Positions 1 to 9,618 are shown, counted from the stretch's first letter. The stretch is DNA of 64,000 nt from Paraflavitalea devenefica (GCF_011759375.1 NZ_JAARML010000001.1:2046001-2110000); one strand, 5' to 3'. Numbers and translations are program-made. Notes: a model not told the origin generated them from the letters alone.

Positions 1-1
1 C

Positions 2-1315
2 GAGTCTTTATCGGAGAAATTGGAATCCGCCTTTAAGCAGATAAAAGGGGAAGGAAGGATCACCGAGCTCAATATTGCTGCCACTGTCAAAGACATCCGC
101 CGCGCCCTGGTAGATGCCGACGTAAACTATAAAATCGCCAAAGAATTTACCGATAAGGTCAGGGATACAGCCCTGGGGCAGAAAGTGCTGACCGCCGTAA
201 GTCCCGGCCAGCTCATGGTCAAGATCGTGAAGGATGAGCTGGTAGAGCTTATGGGAGGCACAGAAAGTGCTTTTAACACAAAAGGTAGCCCTGCCATCAT
301 CCTCATTGCCGGCCTTCAGGGTTCCGGTAAAACCACTTTCAGCGGCAAGCTGGCCAACTACCTCAAAACCAAAAAGGGACTGTCTCCCATGCTCGTGGCG
401 GCCGATATCTACCGCCCGGCGGCCATAGACCAGTTGAAAGTATTGGGGGGCCAGATCGGCATAGACGTGTACAGTGAGCCGGAAAACAAAGATGCCGTAG
501 CCATCGCCACCAATGCCATCAAAGAGGCCAAAAGTAAGAACAAGAACGTGCTGATTATCGATACTGCCGGCCGTTTGGCAGTAGACGAGGTCATGATGAC
601 CGAAGTGGCCAACATCAAATCCGCTGTCTCTCCCAACGAAATACTATTCGTGGTAGATTCCATGACCGGCCAGGATGCTGTCAATACCGCCAAGGCTTTC
701 AATGACCGCCTCGACTTCTCCGGCGTCGTGCTTACCAAGCTCGATGGCGATACCCGTGGTGGTGCAGCCCTGTCTATCAAATACACTGTCAACAAGCCCA
801 TTAAGTTTGTAAGCAGTGGCGAGAAAATGGATACCCTCGATGTTTTCTATCCCGAGCGGATGGCCCAGCGTATCCTCGGCATGGGTGATATCACCACCCT
901 CGTGGAAAAAGCCCAGGCCCAGTTCGATGAGGCCCAGGCCAAAAAGCTTGAGAAGAAGATCCGGAAGAACCAGTTTGATTTTGAGGACTTTAAGCAACAA
1001 TTGGAGCAGATCAAGAAAATGGGCAACATCAAAGATCTGCTAGGAATGATTCCCGGCGTTGGTAAAGCGGTGAAAGACATTGATATAAGTGACGATTCCT
1101 TCAAAGGCATCGAAGCCCTGATCAACTCCATGACCCCCCAGGAACGCAACAACCCCGATATTATAGATGCCCGTCGTAAACAACGGATTGCCAAAGGCGC
1201 GGGGAAAGACCTGGCCGAATTAAATGCCTTTATCAAGCAGTTCGAGCAGATGAAGGAAATGATGAAAATGATGAACAAAATGCCCATGGGACGTATGGGG
1301 ATGGGGAGGAGGTAA
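2..1315 (+). CDS. ffh: Signal recognition particle protein Ffh (5' end outside window)
   Basis: GTPase of the signal recognition particle, which binds signal sequences on nascent chains and delivers ribosomes to FtsY at the membrane. The reading frame is open to the left edge and encodes ESLSEKLESAF, the usual Ffh beginning, so a few codons and the start are missing; the TTG at 20 is not the start. An N domain is followed by a G domain with GLQGSGKTT (about residue 98 counted from the TTG), DTAGR and TKLDGD, then a methionine-rich M domain ending MKMMNKMPMGRMGMGRR, which binds SRP RNA and signal peptides. Length and motifs are normal. Identification is certain from the motifs and domain order. 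Confidence 0.98.
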   Translation, partial: ESLSEKLESAFKQIKGEGRITELNIAATVKDIRRALVDADVNYKIAKEFTDKVRDTALGQKVLTAVSPGQLMVKIVKDELVELMGGTESAFNTKGSPAIILIAGLQGSGKTTFSGKLANYLKTKKGLSPMLVAADIYRPAAIDQLKVLGGQIGIDVYSEPENKDAVAIATNAIKEAKSKNKNVLIIDTAGRLAVDEVMMTEVANIKSAVSPNEILFVVDSMTGQDAVNTAKAFNDRLDFSGVVLTKLDGDTRGGAALSIKYTVNKPIKFVSSGEKMDTLDVFYPERMAQRILGMGDITTLVEKAQAQFDEAQAKKLEKKIRKNQFDFEDFKQQLEQIKKMGNIKDLLGMIPGVGKAVKDIDISDDSFKGIEALINSMTPQERNNPDIIDARRKQRIAKGAGKDLAELNAFIKQFEQMKEMMKMMNKMPMGRMGMGRR

Positions 1316-1426
1316 TGGCCGCAGAATTGATGGTCAACTTTCGAAAATTATTAATGATTCCGGCTTAATATTTTTTTAATCATAATTTTTTCAGAAGTGG
1401 GCCGCTATTTCAAACGAATTATTATA

Positions 1427-1457
1427 TTTGGAAAAATCAACCGGATTGCTACCTTTG
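1427..1457 (+). promoter_or_regulatory. Promoter for rpsP
   Basis: TTTG at 1427-1430, a 19-bp spacer and TACCTTTG at 1450-1457 match the Bacteroidota consensus TTTG-N19-TAnnTTTG. Transcription would start near 1464, leaving a leader of roughly 55 nt before the rpsP ATG at 1518. This places the promoter in the 200-bp gap after ffh, so rpsP need not be co-transcribed with ffh. Confidence 0.65.
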
Positions 1458-1517
1458 CAATCCTTGAAAAAGTAGAAAGTAACCCTATTTGTTCACGCAT
1501 TTAAATGTCTATTTAAA

Positions 1518-1955
1518 ATGCCAGTTAAAATCAGACTGCAACGTCACGGGTCTAAGAAAAGACCATTTTATTTCATCGTAGTGGCAGACGCCCGCTCCCC
1601 CAGAGATGGAAAATTCATCCAGAAATTAGGTACGTACAATCCGCTTACGGTTCCGGCTACTATTCAGCTTGACCGCCAGAAAGCCCTCGATTGGCTGCAC
1701 AAAGGCGCTCAACCTACGGACACCGTACGCAGAATTTTGTCGTTTAAGGGAGTACTGTATCTGAAACACCTCTTACGCGGTGTTAAACTTGGTCTGTTCG
1801 ACGAGGCTGCTGCAATGGTGAAATTCCAGACATGGCACTCAGAACATGAGGTACATGTTAAGAAACGCCAGGAAGCAAACGCCAAAGACAGAAGAGTTCG
1901 CCGTGGTGGTGTTGGCGCTCCTATCAGAAGGAGAAGCGAGGGAGAAGCCTCCTAA
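1518..1955 (+). CDS. rpsP: 30S ribosomal protein S16
   Basis: Small-subunit ribosomal protein needed for assembly of the 16S rRNA 5' domain. The N-terminal 80 residues ([18 protein letters not shown], then [19 protein letters not shown]) are the conserved S16 fold. At 145 residues it is longer than the roughly 80-90 residues of E. coli S16; the extra C-terminal half is rich in lysine and arginine ([17 protein letters not shown]). Long S16 tails are usual in this phylum. It lies between ffh and rimM, and rpsP-rimM adjacency is common in bacteria. Start is the ATG at 1518. Confidence 0.97.
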   Translation: MPVKIRLQRHGSKKRPFYFIVVADARSPRDGKFIQKLGTYNPLTVPATIQLDRQKALDWLHKGAQPTDTVRRILSFKGVLYLKHLLRGVKLGLFDEAAAMVKFQTWHSEHEVHVKKRQEANAKDRRVRRGGVGAPIRRRSEGEAS

Positions 1956-1989
1956 GCAGCAGTATAGCTAAAGCCAAACTCATTAAAAT

Positions 1990-2020
1990 CCCGATGACTA
2001 TCTTTGTCGTCGGGATTTTT
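1990..2020 (+). terminator. Terminator or attenuator hairpin between rpsP and rimM
   Basis: CCCGATGAC (1990-1998) pairs with GTCGTCGGG (2006-2014), one G-T pair, with a 7-nt loop, followed by ATTTTTT. It looks like an intrinsic terminator but sits only 8 bp before the rimM ATG, so it may attenuate rimM rather than end the transcript. Confidence 0.7.
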
Positions 2021-2027
2021 TATAACT

Positions 2028-2543
2028 ATGACCAACTACATCAGCATCGGAAAACTGGTAGCCACCTTTGGCGTAGGAGGCGAATTGGTATTGCGCCATG
2101 AGCTCGGTAAAAAAACAGCCCTTAAAGGCCTGGAAACCCTTTTCCTGGAAGATAAAAAGGAAGAGATGCTGCCTTACTTCATAGAGGCAGCCCGCGTAAA
2201 AAGCGACCAGGAGATCTATATCAAGCTCGAGAACGTCCATAGCAAAGAAGCGGCGCAGAAACTCGTACAAAAGCAGGTATGGCTCGAAGAAGAAGCTTTT
2301 CACCAGCATGCCGGGAAATCGGCCCCCATCTCCCTGCTGGGCTTTCACATCATAGACAACGGAAATGACATTGGTGAAATACTCGAAGTTATAGAACAGC
2401 CCCACCAGGTGCTTTGCCGCATAGACCTCGATGGCAAAGAAGCCCTCATCCCCATCCACCAGGATACTTTACAGAAAATAGACAAAAAGAAAAAACAAAT
2501 ACAAGTGGAGCTCCCCGACGGCCTCCTCGACATCTTCCGGTAA
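2028..2543 (+). CDS. rimM: Ribosome maturation factor RimM
   Basis: RimM binds S19 in the 30S head and assists 16S rRNA maturation. The protein begins TNYISIGKLVATFGVGGELVLRHEL, the conserved N-terminal barrel (usually GxxGxxGxxG, here with changes), and ends in a PRC-barrel domain with IPIHQDTLQKID and a VELPDGLLDIF tail. About 171 residues, normal for the family. The ATG at 2028 is chosen; an in-frame TTG at 2004 falls inside the upstream hairpin and would add an unconserved MSSGFFIT. Located directly after rpsP as in many genomes. Confidence 0.95.
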   Translation: MTNYISIGKLVATFGVGGELVLRHELGKKTALKGLETLFLEDKKEEMLPYFIEAARVKSDQEIYIKLENVHSKEAAQKLVQKQVWLEEEAFHQHAGKSAPISLLGFHIIDNGNDIGEILEVIEQPHQVLCRIDLDGKEALIPIHQDTLQKIDKKKKQIQVELPDGLLDIFR

Positions 2544-2546
2544 CTG

Positions 2547-2588
2547 GCGCAAGTATGCCGCCTGGCTAAGCGGGCAGGGTACTTGTGC
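2547..2588. terminator. Hairpin between convergent genes
   Basis: GCGCAAGTA (2547-2555) pairs with TACTTGTGC (2580-2588), and inside it TGCCGC can pair with GCGGGCA. It lies between the rimM stop and the end of the oppositely oriented regulator gene. No clear T-run follows, so its role as a terminator is an inference. Confidence 0.4.
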
Positions 2589-2595
2589 CCGTTCC

Positions 2596-3321
2596 TCATG
2601 ATCTCTTAAACCTTTCCATCACCTGCTCGCTATATCCTGCACTCACCGGCACGTTCACCTTATTGGCCAGCACCACATTATCGGGCTTCAGGCTCTTGAT
2701 CTGCCGCAGGGCCACGATAAATGATTTATGCGTACGCACAAACTGGCTGGCGGGCAACAGCTCTTCCAGCTTCTTCATCGTAAGATGCACCAGGTGACTC
2801 CCCTGCACCGTGAAAATCTTCATATAATCGCGCGATGCTTCCACATAAACAATATCAGCATGCGCGATCTTCATCAATCCTTCTTTCTCTTTGATCAACA
2901 GATAATCCTGCTCGTCACCGGTTTCCGCATTACCGGAAGTATGCATCAATTGCCGCACCTTATCAATTGCCTTACTAAACCGTTCATAAGAAAAAGGCTT
3001 CAGCAGGTAATCTGTTACATTCAGGTCATACCCTTCCAGGGCATAATCGGCATAAGCGGTGGTGAAAATAACCCGGGGCGGATTGCTCAGTGTTTTAAGG
3101 AAAGTAATCCCGTTCACCAATGGCATCTCGATATCCAGGAAAATAAGGTCAATCGTATGCTGCTCCAGTTTGGCAAAAGCCTCCAGTGCATTCCGGCACT
3201 TGGCTACCAGCAGCAAACCCGGTGTTTGTAAAATATACTGTTCTAATATCTGGTGGGCGATCAGCTCATCATCGGCAATCAGGCACCGGATCACAGGCCC
3301 TGTATGTTCATGATTGGTCAT
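2596..3321 (-). CDS. LytTR-family response regulator
   Basis: Cytoplasmic response regulator of the LytR/AlgR type. The receiver domain has the acidic pair D17-D18, the likely phosphorylated D63 in LIFLDIEMP, T87-T88 and K108 in LLKPF. The C-terminal half (about residues 140-240) is a LytTR DNA-binding domain, with FVRTHKSFIVALRQIKSL and the final YSEQVMERFKRS. Full length at 241 residues. It follows the histidine kinase gene with a 4-bp gap, so the two form an operon and a cognate signalling pair. Target genes cannot be told from the sequence; the divergent TonB-receptor-like gene beyond the kinase is one candidate. Confidence 0.93.
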   Translation of the reverse strand: MTNHEHTGPVIRCLIADDELIAHQILEQYILQTPGLLLVAKCRNALEAFAKLEQHTIDLIFLDIEMPLVNGITFLKTLSNPPRVIFTTAYADYALEGYDLNVTDYLLKPFSYERFSKAIDKVRQLMHTSGNAETGDEQDYLLIKEKEGLMKIAHADIVYVEASRDYMKIFTVQGSHLVHLTMKKLEELLPASQFVRTHKSFIVALRQIKSLKPDNVVLANKVNVPVSAGYSEQVMERFKRS

Positions 3322-3325
3322 AGCG

Positions 3326-4447
3326 CTATTGTAATGATAGGGTAAGTTTCACTTCAAATATATTATTACCGGCGTTGATCGCAAGCGTATGTTTTCCGGG
3401 GTAATAAAGCGCCAGGCGTTTCCGTACATTACTAATGCCCACACCCCCATATCGCGGCTCTTCCCCCCTCCCCTTTAGGAGAGGGGCCGGGGATGGGGCA
3501 AACACATCGTTGCGAAGCTCAAACGTCAGGGAGCCTGCTTCTACCGTTAAGGAACCATGTATAAAGCCGGTATCATTCAACCGGTGAGCGCCATGCTTAA
3601 AACTGTTTTCCAGAAACTGGATAAACAGGAGGGGCGCTATTTGCTGACTGCCGGCATCACCCTGCACTGTAAACTCAATATCCGCTGCCGGGTACCGTCG
3701 CTTCTCCATCTCCAGGTAATTTTCCAGGAAGGCAATATCCTTTTCCAGCGCTACCTGGTTTTGCTGGCAATCGTACAAAATAAAACGCATCATATCCGAC
3801 AGGCGCAAAATAAAGGCAGGCGTTTCCTTATTGCCGGTAAGGCTCATCCCGTAAATATTATTCAGGGTATTGAACAGGAAATGCGGGTGCAATTGCGCCT
3901 TCAATGATTCCAGTTGCAATACAAGATTGTCTTTTTCCAGCAGGTGTTTCTTGCGTTCATTTTCATAGGCGTACCAGATAAAACTTACCGACAAAAAGGC
4001 GATAATATCAGCAAATAAAGTATTGGGGGCCCATCCAAATGGCCTTCGTAGCAGCCGTGTAGCAAGCTCAAAACAGCTTCCATAAAATGCTTTCAGTTCA
4101 GGTTGCGATACCAGCTTGTAAAATACCAGCGATACCAGCCAGTTACTGATCTTGCATACAATGCCGAAATACAAAATAATCGCCACCGGCAGCCACCCGT
4201 TCCTTTTCTGCTGAAGCAGGCCGGGCACTATCCAGTGGTAAAAGGGAATAACATATACAGTGAGGCCTATGGCAAACAGGATCAGTTCGGGATGGGGGAA
4301 ATTATCATATTGGGGATTAGGCAGCCTGGCCATATCCAGTAAATAGCTGTATTTAAAAATACATACGCAGATCAGCCACACTGATAGCTCATAAATGAAA
4401 GGGAATTGTAGCACCTGGCCTTTCTGTAATTGTAGTCGCTTTAACAT
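3326..4447 (-). CDS. LytS/YehU-type sensor histidine kinase
   Basis: Membrane sensor kinase of the His_kinase (PF06580) group. Four hydrophobic segments fill the first 165 residues (roughly 21-35, 55-72, 86-110, 145-160). A short coiled linker leads to LKAQLHPHFLFNTLNN, where H189 is the expected phosphorylated residue. The ATP-binding part has LENSFKHG and GGVGISNVRKRL. No periplasmic sensor domain is visible, so the membrane segments themselves may sense. It is the first gene of a two-gene operon with the LytTR regulator. Such pairs are abundant in Bacteroidota and their signals are mostly unknown. Confidence 0.92.
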   Translation of the reverse strand: MLKRLQLQKGQVLQFPFIYELSVWLICVCIFKYSYLLDMARLPNPQYDNFPHPELILFAIGLTVYVIPFYHWIVPGLLQQKRNGWLPVAIILYFGIVCKISNWLVSLVFYKLVSQPELKAFYGSCFELATRLLRRPFGWAPNTLFADIIAFLSVSFIWYAYENERKKHLLEKDNLVLQLESLKAQLHPHFLFNTLNNIYGMSLTGNKETPAFILRLSDMMRFILYDCQQNQVALEKDIAFLENYLEMEKRRYPAADIEFTVQGDAGSQQIAPLLFIQFLENSFKHGAHRLNDTGFIHGSLTVEAGSLTFELRNDVFAPSPAPLLKGRGEEPRYGGVGISNVRKRLALYYPGKHTLAINAGNNIFEVKLTLSLQ

Positions 4448-4633
4448 AGGTACAAGAATAAAATAGATAGCGCGTTCCTGGCCGCCATTTCGATGTAATC
4501 ATACATTTCTTCGACGAAATTAAGCCCTCTTTTTTACGTCGCACAACCCCGCCTCTTTGCAGAATGCCACTTCACTTCGCTTACCATGCGCCGTAGGTTT
4601 GTGTCATCATAAAATTATAAAAATACAAACAAT

Positions 4634-6814
4634 ATGAAACAGACAGCCCGGAGGATCGCACTCCTTATCACTTGCTTCACCCTTGTAATCATGGTGCATG
4701 CCCAGGTTATTAAAGACACTGTAACCGATAGCGTAAAGATAAAAACCGATAGCCTGAAAGCAGTAACCATTACCGCATCAAAACCTTTCATCAAACAGAA
4801 AGTAGACAAAACCATTGTAACCGTCGCCGGCAGCCCCCTCGCGGCAGGAGGAAATGCCTGGGAAGTACTGGTGCGGGCGCCTGGTATTGTAGAACAGGGG
4901 AATAACCTCCAGTTAAAAGGAAAAACAGTAACCGTTTTAATGGATGGCCGGTACACCAATATGAGCGGGGAAGACCTGAAAAACATGCTCAATGCAATGC
5001 CTGCCAACCGCATTGAAAGAATTGAGCTCATGCCCAATCCTTCCGCCAGGTACGATGCGCAGGGAGGTTCCATCATCAACATCATAATGGCCAAAAACAC
5101 CAAACTAGGCGTCAATGGATCTGCTACACTCGGAGGCCGTGCCGGAAAATATGGCTCCTGGAATACCGGCCTTTCACTCAACTACCGCAGTAAGAAGGTA
5201 AATGTCTATGGCAGCTATGATTACCTCAATAACCAGCAATTCAATGAAAGCAGCTTCAACCGTTTTATAAACAACGGCAAGCACATTGCCGATAATGTCT
5301 ATGGAACAGATCAGCGTAGTAGTCATTCCATAAAGGCCGGACTGGATTATGACCTTAACAAACGCAATTCATTCGGTATCCTCATAAAAGGGTTGATCAA
5401 TAACATTGACAAAACATCCGGCACCCGTTCTATGGCTGATTATACCGACGTTGACAATGATTCCCTCTCTATGGTAGTTGCCAATGGCAAAGCCCGTTAC
5501 ATCATTCCTTCTGTAAACCTGTATTATAAAGCCATCCTGGACACTGCCGGGAAAGAAGTAAGGTTCAATGCCGACTACTTCAGCTACAATAAAAAATGGA
5601 ATGATCATTTCACAACCAGGTATTTTGATCCCCGGGGCGCTGAATATGATGCGAAGCTGTTAAGGGCCGATGCGCCAGCCACCAACGATATTAAATCCTT
5701 CTCCATTGACTATAAGCAACCAATAAAAAAGGGTAGCCTGGAAGTAGGGACCAAAATATCACAGGCCACTACCGACAATGATGCCGTGTGGGAGCAGGGC
5801 CGGAACGGAACATGGGCAAAAGATTTCGGTAAGACCAATCACTTCATCTACAAGGAAAATGTGTATGCGGCTTATGTGAACGTAAACAAGGAGTTCAAAA
5901 AAATAAGCCTCATGATGGGCGTGAGGGCCGAGCAAACACATACCGAAGGAACATCAGTGACCTCACAACAAACCAACAAGAACAAATACCTCAACTTCTT
6001 TCCCAATATGGCTATTCAATACAATGCTGCTAAAGACCACCTGTTTGCTTTCTCTTATCGCCAAAGCATAGAGCGCTATAAATACGACATTGTAAATCCT
6101 TTTATCGTATACAAAAGCCAGTACAGTTACTACCAGGGTAATCCTTACCTCAATCCCGGTATCCAACACAACTTTGAGCTGTCTTATGTGTACAACAATG
6201 AATTGTTTACGACGCTTACCTATTCCCGATTTGAAGATGTGCTCACAAATATCTACCGTAAAGACAGTACTTCCCCGGCTGTGATCAATACCTGGGACAA
6301 CCTCAGCAGCGCCGATTATATGGAAGCCGCTGTTTCACATTCAAAATCCCTGTTCAATAACAAATGGATGACCAATAACACAGTTGCCGTATCCTATGCA
6401 AAATTCAATGCGCCTGCCGGTTCTGATCTCAACAATGCTAAAGTAACTACCATTCTCAGCAGTGATAATACCATCCTCTTACCCAAAGGATATAAAGTAC
6501 AGGTATCGGCTGTTTATTTCTCCCCGATGGCGCTGGGTGTAGTAAGTTATAAGTCACGTTTCAACATGAACCTTGGTATGTCTAAAACAGTATTGGAAAA
6601 CAAGGGCACCATTGCGTTAAGTGTCAGTGATCTGTTCAATACCTATAATTCTACATTCACGGTGGCATCTTTTGGCATACAGTCAACAAACTATGTCAAA
6701 CCCGAAACCCGCTTTGTAAAACTGACCTTCACATACCGTTTTGGCAACAAAAATGTAAAAGCCAATGCCAACCGCAAAACCAGCATCGAAAACGAAAGCC
6801 GCAGAATGCAATAA
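4634..6814 (+). CDS. TonB-receptor-like outer membrane beta-barrel protein
   Basis: Secreted protein of 726 residues with signal peptide MKQTARRIALLITCFTLVIM and cleavage near VHAQ. A plug-like region follows (KAVTITASKPFIKQKVDKTI, then VLMDGRYTNMSGEDLKNMLNAMPA and IERIELMPNPSARYDAQGG), then a long beta-barrel rich in aromatic strands ending in FVKLTFTYRFG. This order matches the outer membrane beta-barrel family PF14905. No carboxypeptidase-like N-terminal domain and no SusD partner are present. Substrate is unknown. A possible -7 box TAGGTTTG lies at 4594-4601. It is followed 12 bp later by the esterase-like gene, so they are probably co-transcribed. Confidence 0.88.
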   Translation: MKQTARRIALLITCFTLVIMVHAQVIKDTVTDSVKIKTDSLKAVTITASKPFIKQKVDKTIVTVAGSPLAAGGNAWEVLVRAPGIVEQGNNLQLKGKTVTVLMDGRYTNMSGEDLKNMLNAMPANRIERIELMPNPSARYDAQGGSIINIIMAKNTKLGVNGSATLGGRAGKYGSWNTGLSLNYRSKKVNVYGSYDYLNNQQFNESSFNRFINNGKHIADNVYGTDQRSSHSIKAGLDYDLNKRNSFGILIKGLINNIDKTSGTRSMADYTDVDNDSLSMVVANGKARYIIPSVNLYYKAILDTAGKEVRFNADYFSYNKKWNDHFTTRYFDPRGAEYDAKLLRADAPATNDIKSFSIDYKQPIKKGSLEVGTKISQATTDNDAVWEQGRNGTWAKDFGKTNHFIYKENVYAAYVNVNKEFKKISLMMGVRAEQTHTEGTSVTSQQTNKNKYLNFFPNMAIQYNAAKDHLFAFSYRQSIERYKYDIVNPFIVYKSQYSYYQGNPYLNPGIQHNFELSYVYNNELFTTLTYSRFEDVLTNIYRKDSTSPAVINTWDNLSSADYMEAAVSHSKSLFNNKWMTNNTVAVSYAKFNAPAGSDLNNAKVTTILSSDNTILLPKGYKVQVSAVYFSPMALGVVSYKSRFNMNLGMSKTVLENKGTIALSVSDLFNTYNSTFTVASFGIQSTNYVKPETRFVKLTFTYRFGNKNVKANANRKTSIENESRRMQ

Positions 6815-6826
6815 AAAATAAATAAC

Positions 6827-8170
6827 ATGATTAAGAACATCATTACAATCGTAAGCTTATGCGTCATGCTCACAGGCGCCACTCTTAACACAACAGCTCA
6901 GCAAATTACACAGGCTGCTAAAGACAGTGCCCGCACATGGGTACAGCAACACCAATCGTCTGTAGATATCAGTACTTTCCAGGCATTTAAACAGCAAATG
7001 AAACCAATACTCAATAACATGGCTGCTTCGCAAGTGGTTGGATTGGGAGAAGGTACCCATGGCACCAGTGAATTTCAAACAGTGCGTACCTGGATTACCC
7101 GCTATCTCTGTGAGGAAAAAGGTTTTACAGTCGTGTGCCTCGAAAACAGTTATGGCTGGTGTGTAGAACTTAATAAATACATACAAACCGGTGTGGGCAA
7201 CCTGGATACGCTCATGCAACAAAACCTGCTGGGTATGTGGCAGAATGCGGAAATAAAAGAATTGTTGCAATGGATGCAGCAATACAACCAAACGCATAGC
7301 AACAAACTTCAGTTGGCAGGCATTGATTATTCAGAAACTTCTACCAACGCGCGCATCATACAGGCAATCACCGGCAGGTTGAATAATCCTGCTCTTGCCG
7401 CTATGGTGGATACCCTGCTGATGCGGGCGCACTTTATGGATGCTGCCTACGCGGATATGAATGCATCCAAACCTTCTTATCAATGGAAAGATATCCTGGA
7501 CAACGGCGTCAAAGCGTATGAAGTGACCCTGCGTATAAAAGCAACACTTGATAGCCTGAAGCCCCAACTGCAGCAGCAATTGACCGGCACGGCCATACAA
7601 ACAGTATATACCACTTTATACAACTGTGAGCTGGCTTATTATAGTATCTACAGGCCGGTAAAAGAACGCAAAGAAGCCTCCCGCGATGAAGCCATGGCCA
7701 ATATGGTGCGGCGGATATCGGAACAACAAAATAGTGCTAAAGCAGTAGTATGGGCCCACAATGCACACCTGGCCAAAGAGCGGATCTTTGGCGATGAAAG
7801 CAATGGAGGTGGTACCGGTATGTACCTGAATGAATATTTTCCCGGCAATTATAGGGTAATTGGAACAGGCACAGCGGGAGGAACTTATAGTAGCACTACC
7901 GACCGTTTTATCGTCAATACCAGTCGCTTTAAAAGCGATTCCCTTACCAATGCTATCAATAACTCCTGGGAAGAGCTGTTAAGATCCATGGATAATAAAG
8001 CATGCTTTATTGATACCCGTGATAAACAATATCCTCTTCCGGCCTTACCATTGCGTTTTACCGGTTATGGACGTTCTGATAAAAAGGACTTTGTAGCAGG
8101 CAGGATCAACAAACTGTTTGATGGTTTCATTTTCATTCCGGTTACCCAGGCCACCCATATCATGCAATAG
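6827..8170 (+). CDS. Erythromycin esterase-like exported hydrolase
   Basis: Member of the erythromycin esterase superfamily (PF05139). A signal peptide covers about the first 25 residues (MIKNIITIVSLCVMLTGATL, cut after TTAQ), so it is exported. Family motifs seen are GLGEGTHGTSEFQTVR, CLENSYGWC, LAGIDYS and AVVWAHNAHLAKE, which together hold the conserved Glu and His residues of the active site. At 447 residues it is the usual length. Known Ere enzymes open macrolide rings, but most members in environmental Bacteroidota are uncharacterised, so macrolide resistance should not be assumed. It sits 12 bp after the barrel gene; a functional link is possible but unproven. Confidence 0.88.
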   Translation: MIKNIITIVSLCVMLTGATLNTTAQQITQAAKDSARTWVQQHQSSVDISTFQAFKQQMKPILNNMAASQVVGLGEGTHGTSEFQTVRTWITRYLCEEKGFTVVCLENSYGWCVELNKYIQTGVGNLDTLMQQNLLGMWQNAEIKELLQWMQQYNQTHSNKLQLAGIDYSETSTNARIIQAITGRLNNPALAAMVDTLLMRAHFMDAAYADMNASKPSYQWKDILDNGVKAYEVTLRIKATLDSLKPQLQQQLTGTAIQTVYTTLYNCELAYYSIYRPVKERKEASRDEAMANMVRRISEQQNSAKAVVWAHNAHLAKERIFGDESNGGGTGMYLNEYFPGNYRVIGTGTAGGTYSSTTDRFIVNTSRFKSDSLTNAINNSWEELLRSMDNKACFIDTRDKQYPLPALPLRFTGYGRSDKKDFVAGRINKLFDGFIFIPVTQATHIMQ

Positions 8171-8205
8171 TTTTGTACCGGTGGCGCTATGATGATTGGC
8201 AACAA

Positions 8206-8823
8206 CTAAAAACCTGCGTCAAAACTAAAGCTGGCCTTGGGGAAAGTATAGCCATGTTCCTTTTTTACAATGGCCAGTGTATTATTGATCTGTACAAAAT
8301 GCCGTTGGTGGTGTGCGATCAGGAAGCGGAAAGTATCGCCCAGTTTCAGGGTAATGAATTGGGCAATGGAAATAGGGATACTTAGCTTATTGAGGTCGGT
8401 ATTGCGTGCTTTGTCCAGTAACGCCAGTAATAATTTTTCCTGTTCCATAAACTCATTCAGTACCGCAAAGCTGTCTACATCCGGAGAGGGGCGATGATTT
8501 TTAGGCGCCTGCATCTTATGGGTAATACGGCCATCTTCCCTGGGCAGCATGGATTGGGTAAAATAATTACCCAGCCATCCCGGGGTGAAAGAAGCATTGG
8601 CCTTATAAGTACTATTGTCCAGCGCCTGCTTTATCAGCGGCAGGTAATAACGTCCGTATGAGTTCAGGTGTTCTGTTACCTGTGCCACACTCCATTTTCC
8701 GGGAGCAGGCTGCTGCAACAACACGCCGGGATCTTCCTGTAGCAGGTAATGTAATGTGAGAATAATCTGCCTGGTATCTGTTTCCAGCTTATCCAGCAAC
8801 TGGCTGCTTTGCATCGTTTTCAT
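8206..8823 (-). CDS. DinB-family (DUF664-like) protein
   Basis: Four-helix-bundle protein of the DinB/YfiT superfamily, unrelated to DNA polymerase IV. Family features are QQPAPGKWSVAQVTEHLNSYGRYYL in the second helix and the C-terminal FLIAHHQRHFVQINN; the histidines (H in TEHLNS and those in HHQRH) are the usual metal ligands. 205 residues, cytoplasmic. Many members are metal-dependent thiol transferases or have no known function. A minus-strand -7 box TAGCTTTG lies at 8848-8855, 25 bp from the ATG. A second DinB-family gene is found at 18556-19014; the two share PAPGKWS but are otherwise divergent. Confidence 0.85.
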   Translation of the reverse strand: MKTMQSSQLLDKLETDTRQIILTLHYLLQEDPGVLLQQPAPGKWSVAQVTEHLNSYGRYYLPLIKQALDNSTYKANASFTPGWLGNYFTQSMLPREDGRITHKMQAPKNHRPSPDVDSFAVLNEFMEQEKLLLALLDKARNTDLNKLSIPISIAQFITLKLGDTFRFLIAHHQRHFVQINNTLAIVKKEHGYTFPKASFSFDAGF

Positions 8824-8912
8824 AAATCAATCATTCATTTGATAACACAAAGCTACCGGCCTTCTATTTCAAAAATCTTGGCGCACACCATGATTTTTGA
8901 AAAGTGGAAATG

Positions 8913-9614
8913 TTACCTAAACCAATCCACCGCATACTTAAACCCGATCCCAATTGTATAAAAACCTCCCCTTGTATGCTGGGTGGCTTTTACCATAGCG
9001 CCATTCTCCGGGGTATATTCCACATGTTGTATCAGGGTCTTTCTGACACCTGCATAATAATTGGTACTGAGACCCAGCAAGGCCTTTTGCCCGAGGCGGA
9101 TATCAATGCCCACACCCAGTTGGAACAGGGGAAATACCTGGGCGGGATACTGGTTCGTATAAAAATAGTCAATCCGGCCCTTGCTGGTCATGGTGGAAGT
9201 TGGGTCCAGGATACCACCAGGGCTTTCATTGGCGATGGCCAGTGAAAGGCCGGTCACCGGACACAGGGCGATAGCGCCTTTAAGAAGTGGCAGACGTCCG
9301 CCAACACGCAGTGGCACCAGCACCGCCGTTCTGTCCGTACCACCACTACCGCCTTCATGGTCAAAAGCAATGCCTGTCTTATAGGCCCTTGCATAAACGC
9401 CTGTTTCCAGGAACAGGTGCTTGTTCATCATATGGCGGATAGTGGCGCCCCACAAGGCACTGTTGACATCCGCGTCGGAGAGACGGCCGCCCGGGTCATT
9501 GATCTTAAAGATATCTGCTGAATAAGCTACTTCCGCGCCGATATACGTGGAAGATTGGGCCATCGAAGTAAAATATCCCAATAGGCCAAGGCAAAAGGCT
9601 ATAAAACGGTTCAT
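8913..9614 (-). CDS. Outer membrane beta-barrel (porin-like) protein of unknown role
   Basis: Predicted secreted protein of 233 residues. The start at 9614 gives a clean signal peptide, MNRFIAFCLGLLGYFTSMAQ; an earlier in-frame start at 9650 would put 12 extra residues before it and overlap the promoter. The mature part alternates polar and hydrophobic residues in beta strands (YIGAEVAYSADIF, HLFLETGVYARAYKTG, FQLGVGIDIRLGQKALLGLSTNYYAGVR) and ends with GIGFKYAVDWF, a typical barrel C-terminus. No family can be assigned with confidence. It stands alone between the DinB-like gene and a Crp-family regulator, all on the minus strand. Confidence 0.75.
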   Translation of the reverse strand: MNRFIAFCLGLLGYFTSMAQSSTYIGAEVAYSADIFKINDPGGRLSDADVNSALWGATIRHMMNKHLFLETGVYARAYKTGIAFDHEGGSGGTDRTAVLVPLRVGGRLPLLKGAIALCPVTGLSLAIANESPGGILDPTSTMTSKGRIDYFYTNQYPAQVFPLFQLGVGIDIRLGQKALLGLSTNYYAGVRKTLIQHVEYTPENGAMVKATQHTRGGFYTIGIGFKYAVDWFR

Positions 9615-9618
9615 GGGG

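Noticed and set aside
1990-2030. TTG at 2004 as the rimM start
   Set aside because: It lies in the loop of a hairpin and adds residues not found in the family; the ATG at 2028 fits the conserved N-terminus.
6827-8170. Calling the esterase-like gene a macrolide resistance gene
   Set aside because: Only family-level similarity is visible; most environmental members have no proven activity on macrolides.
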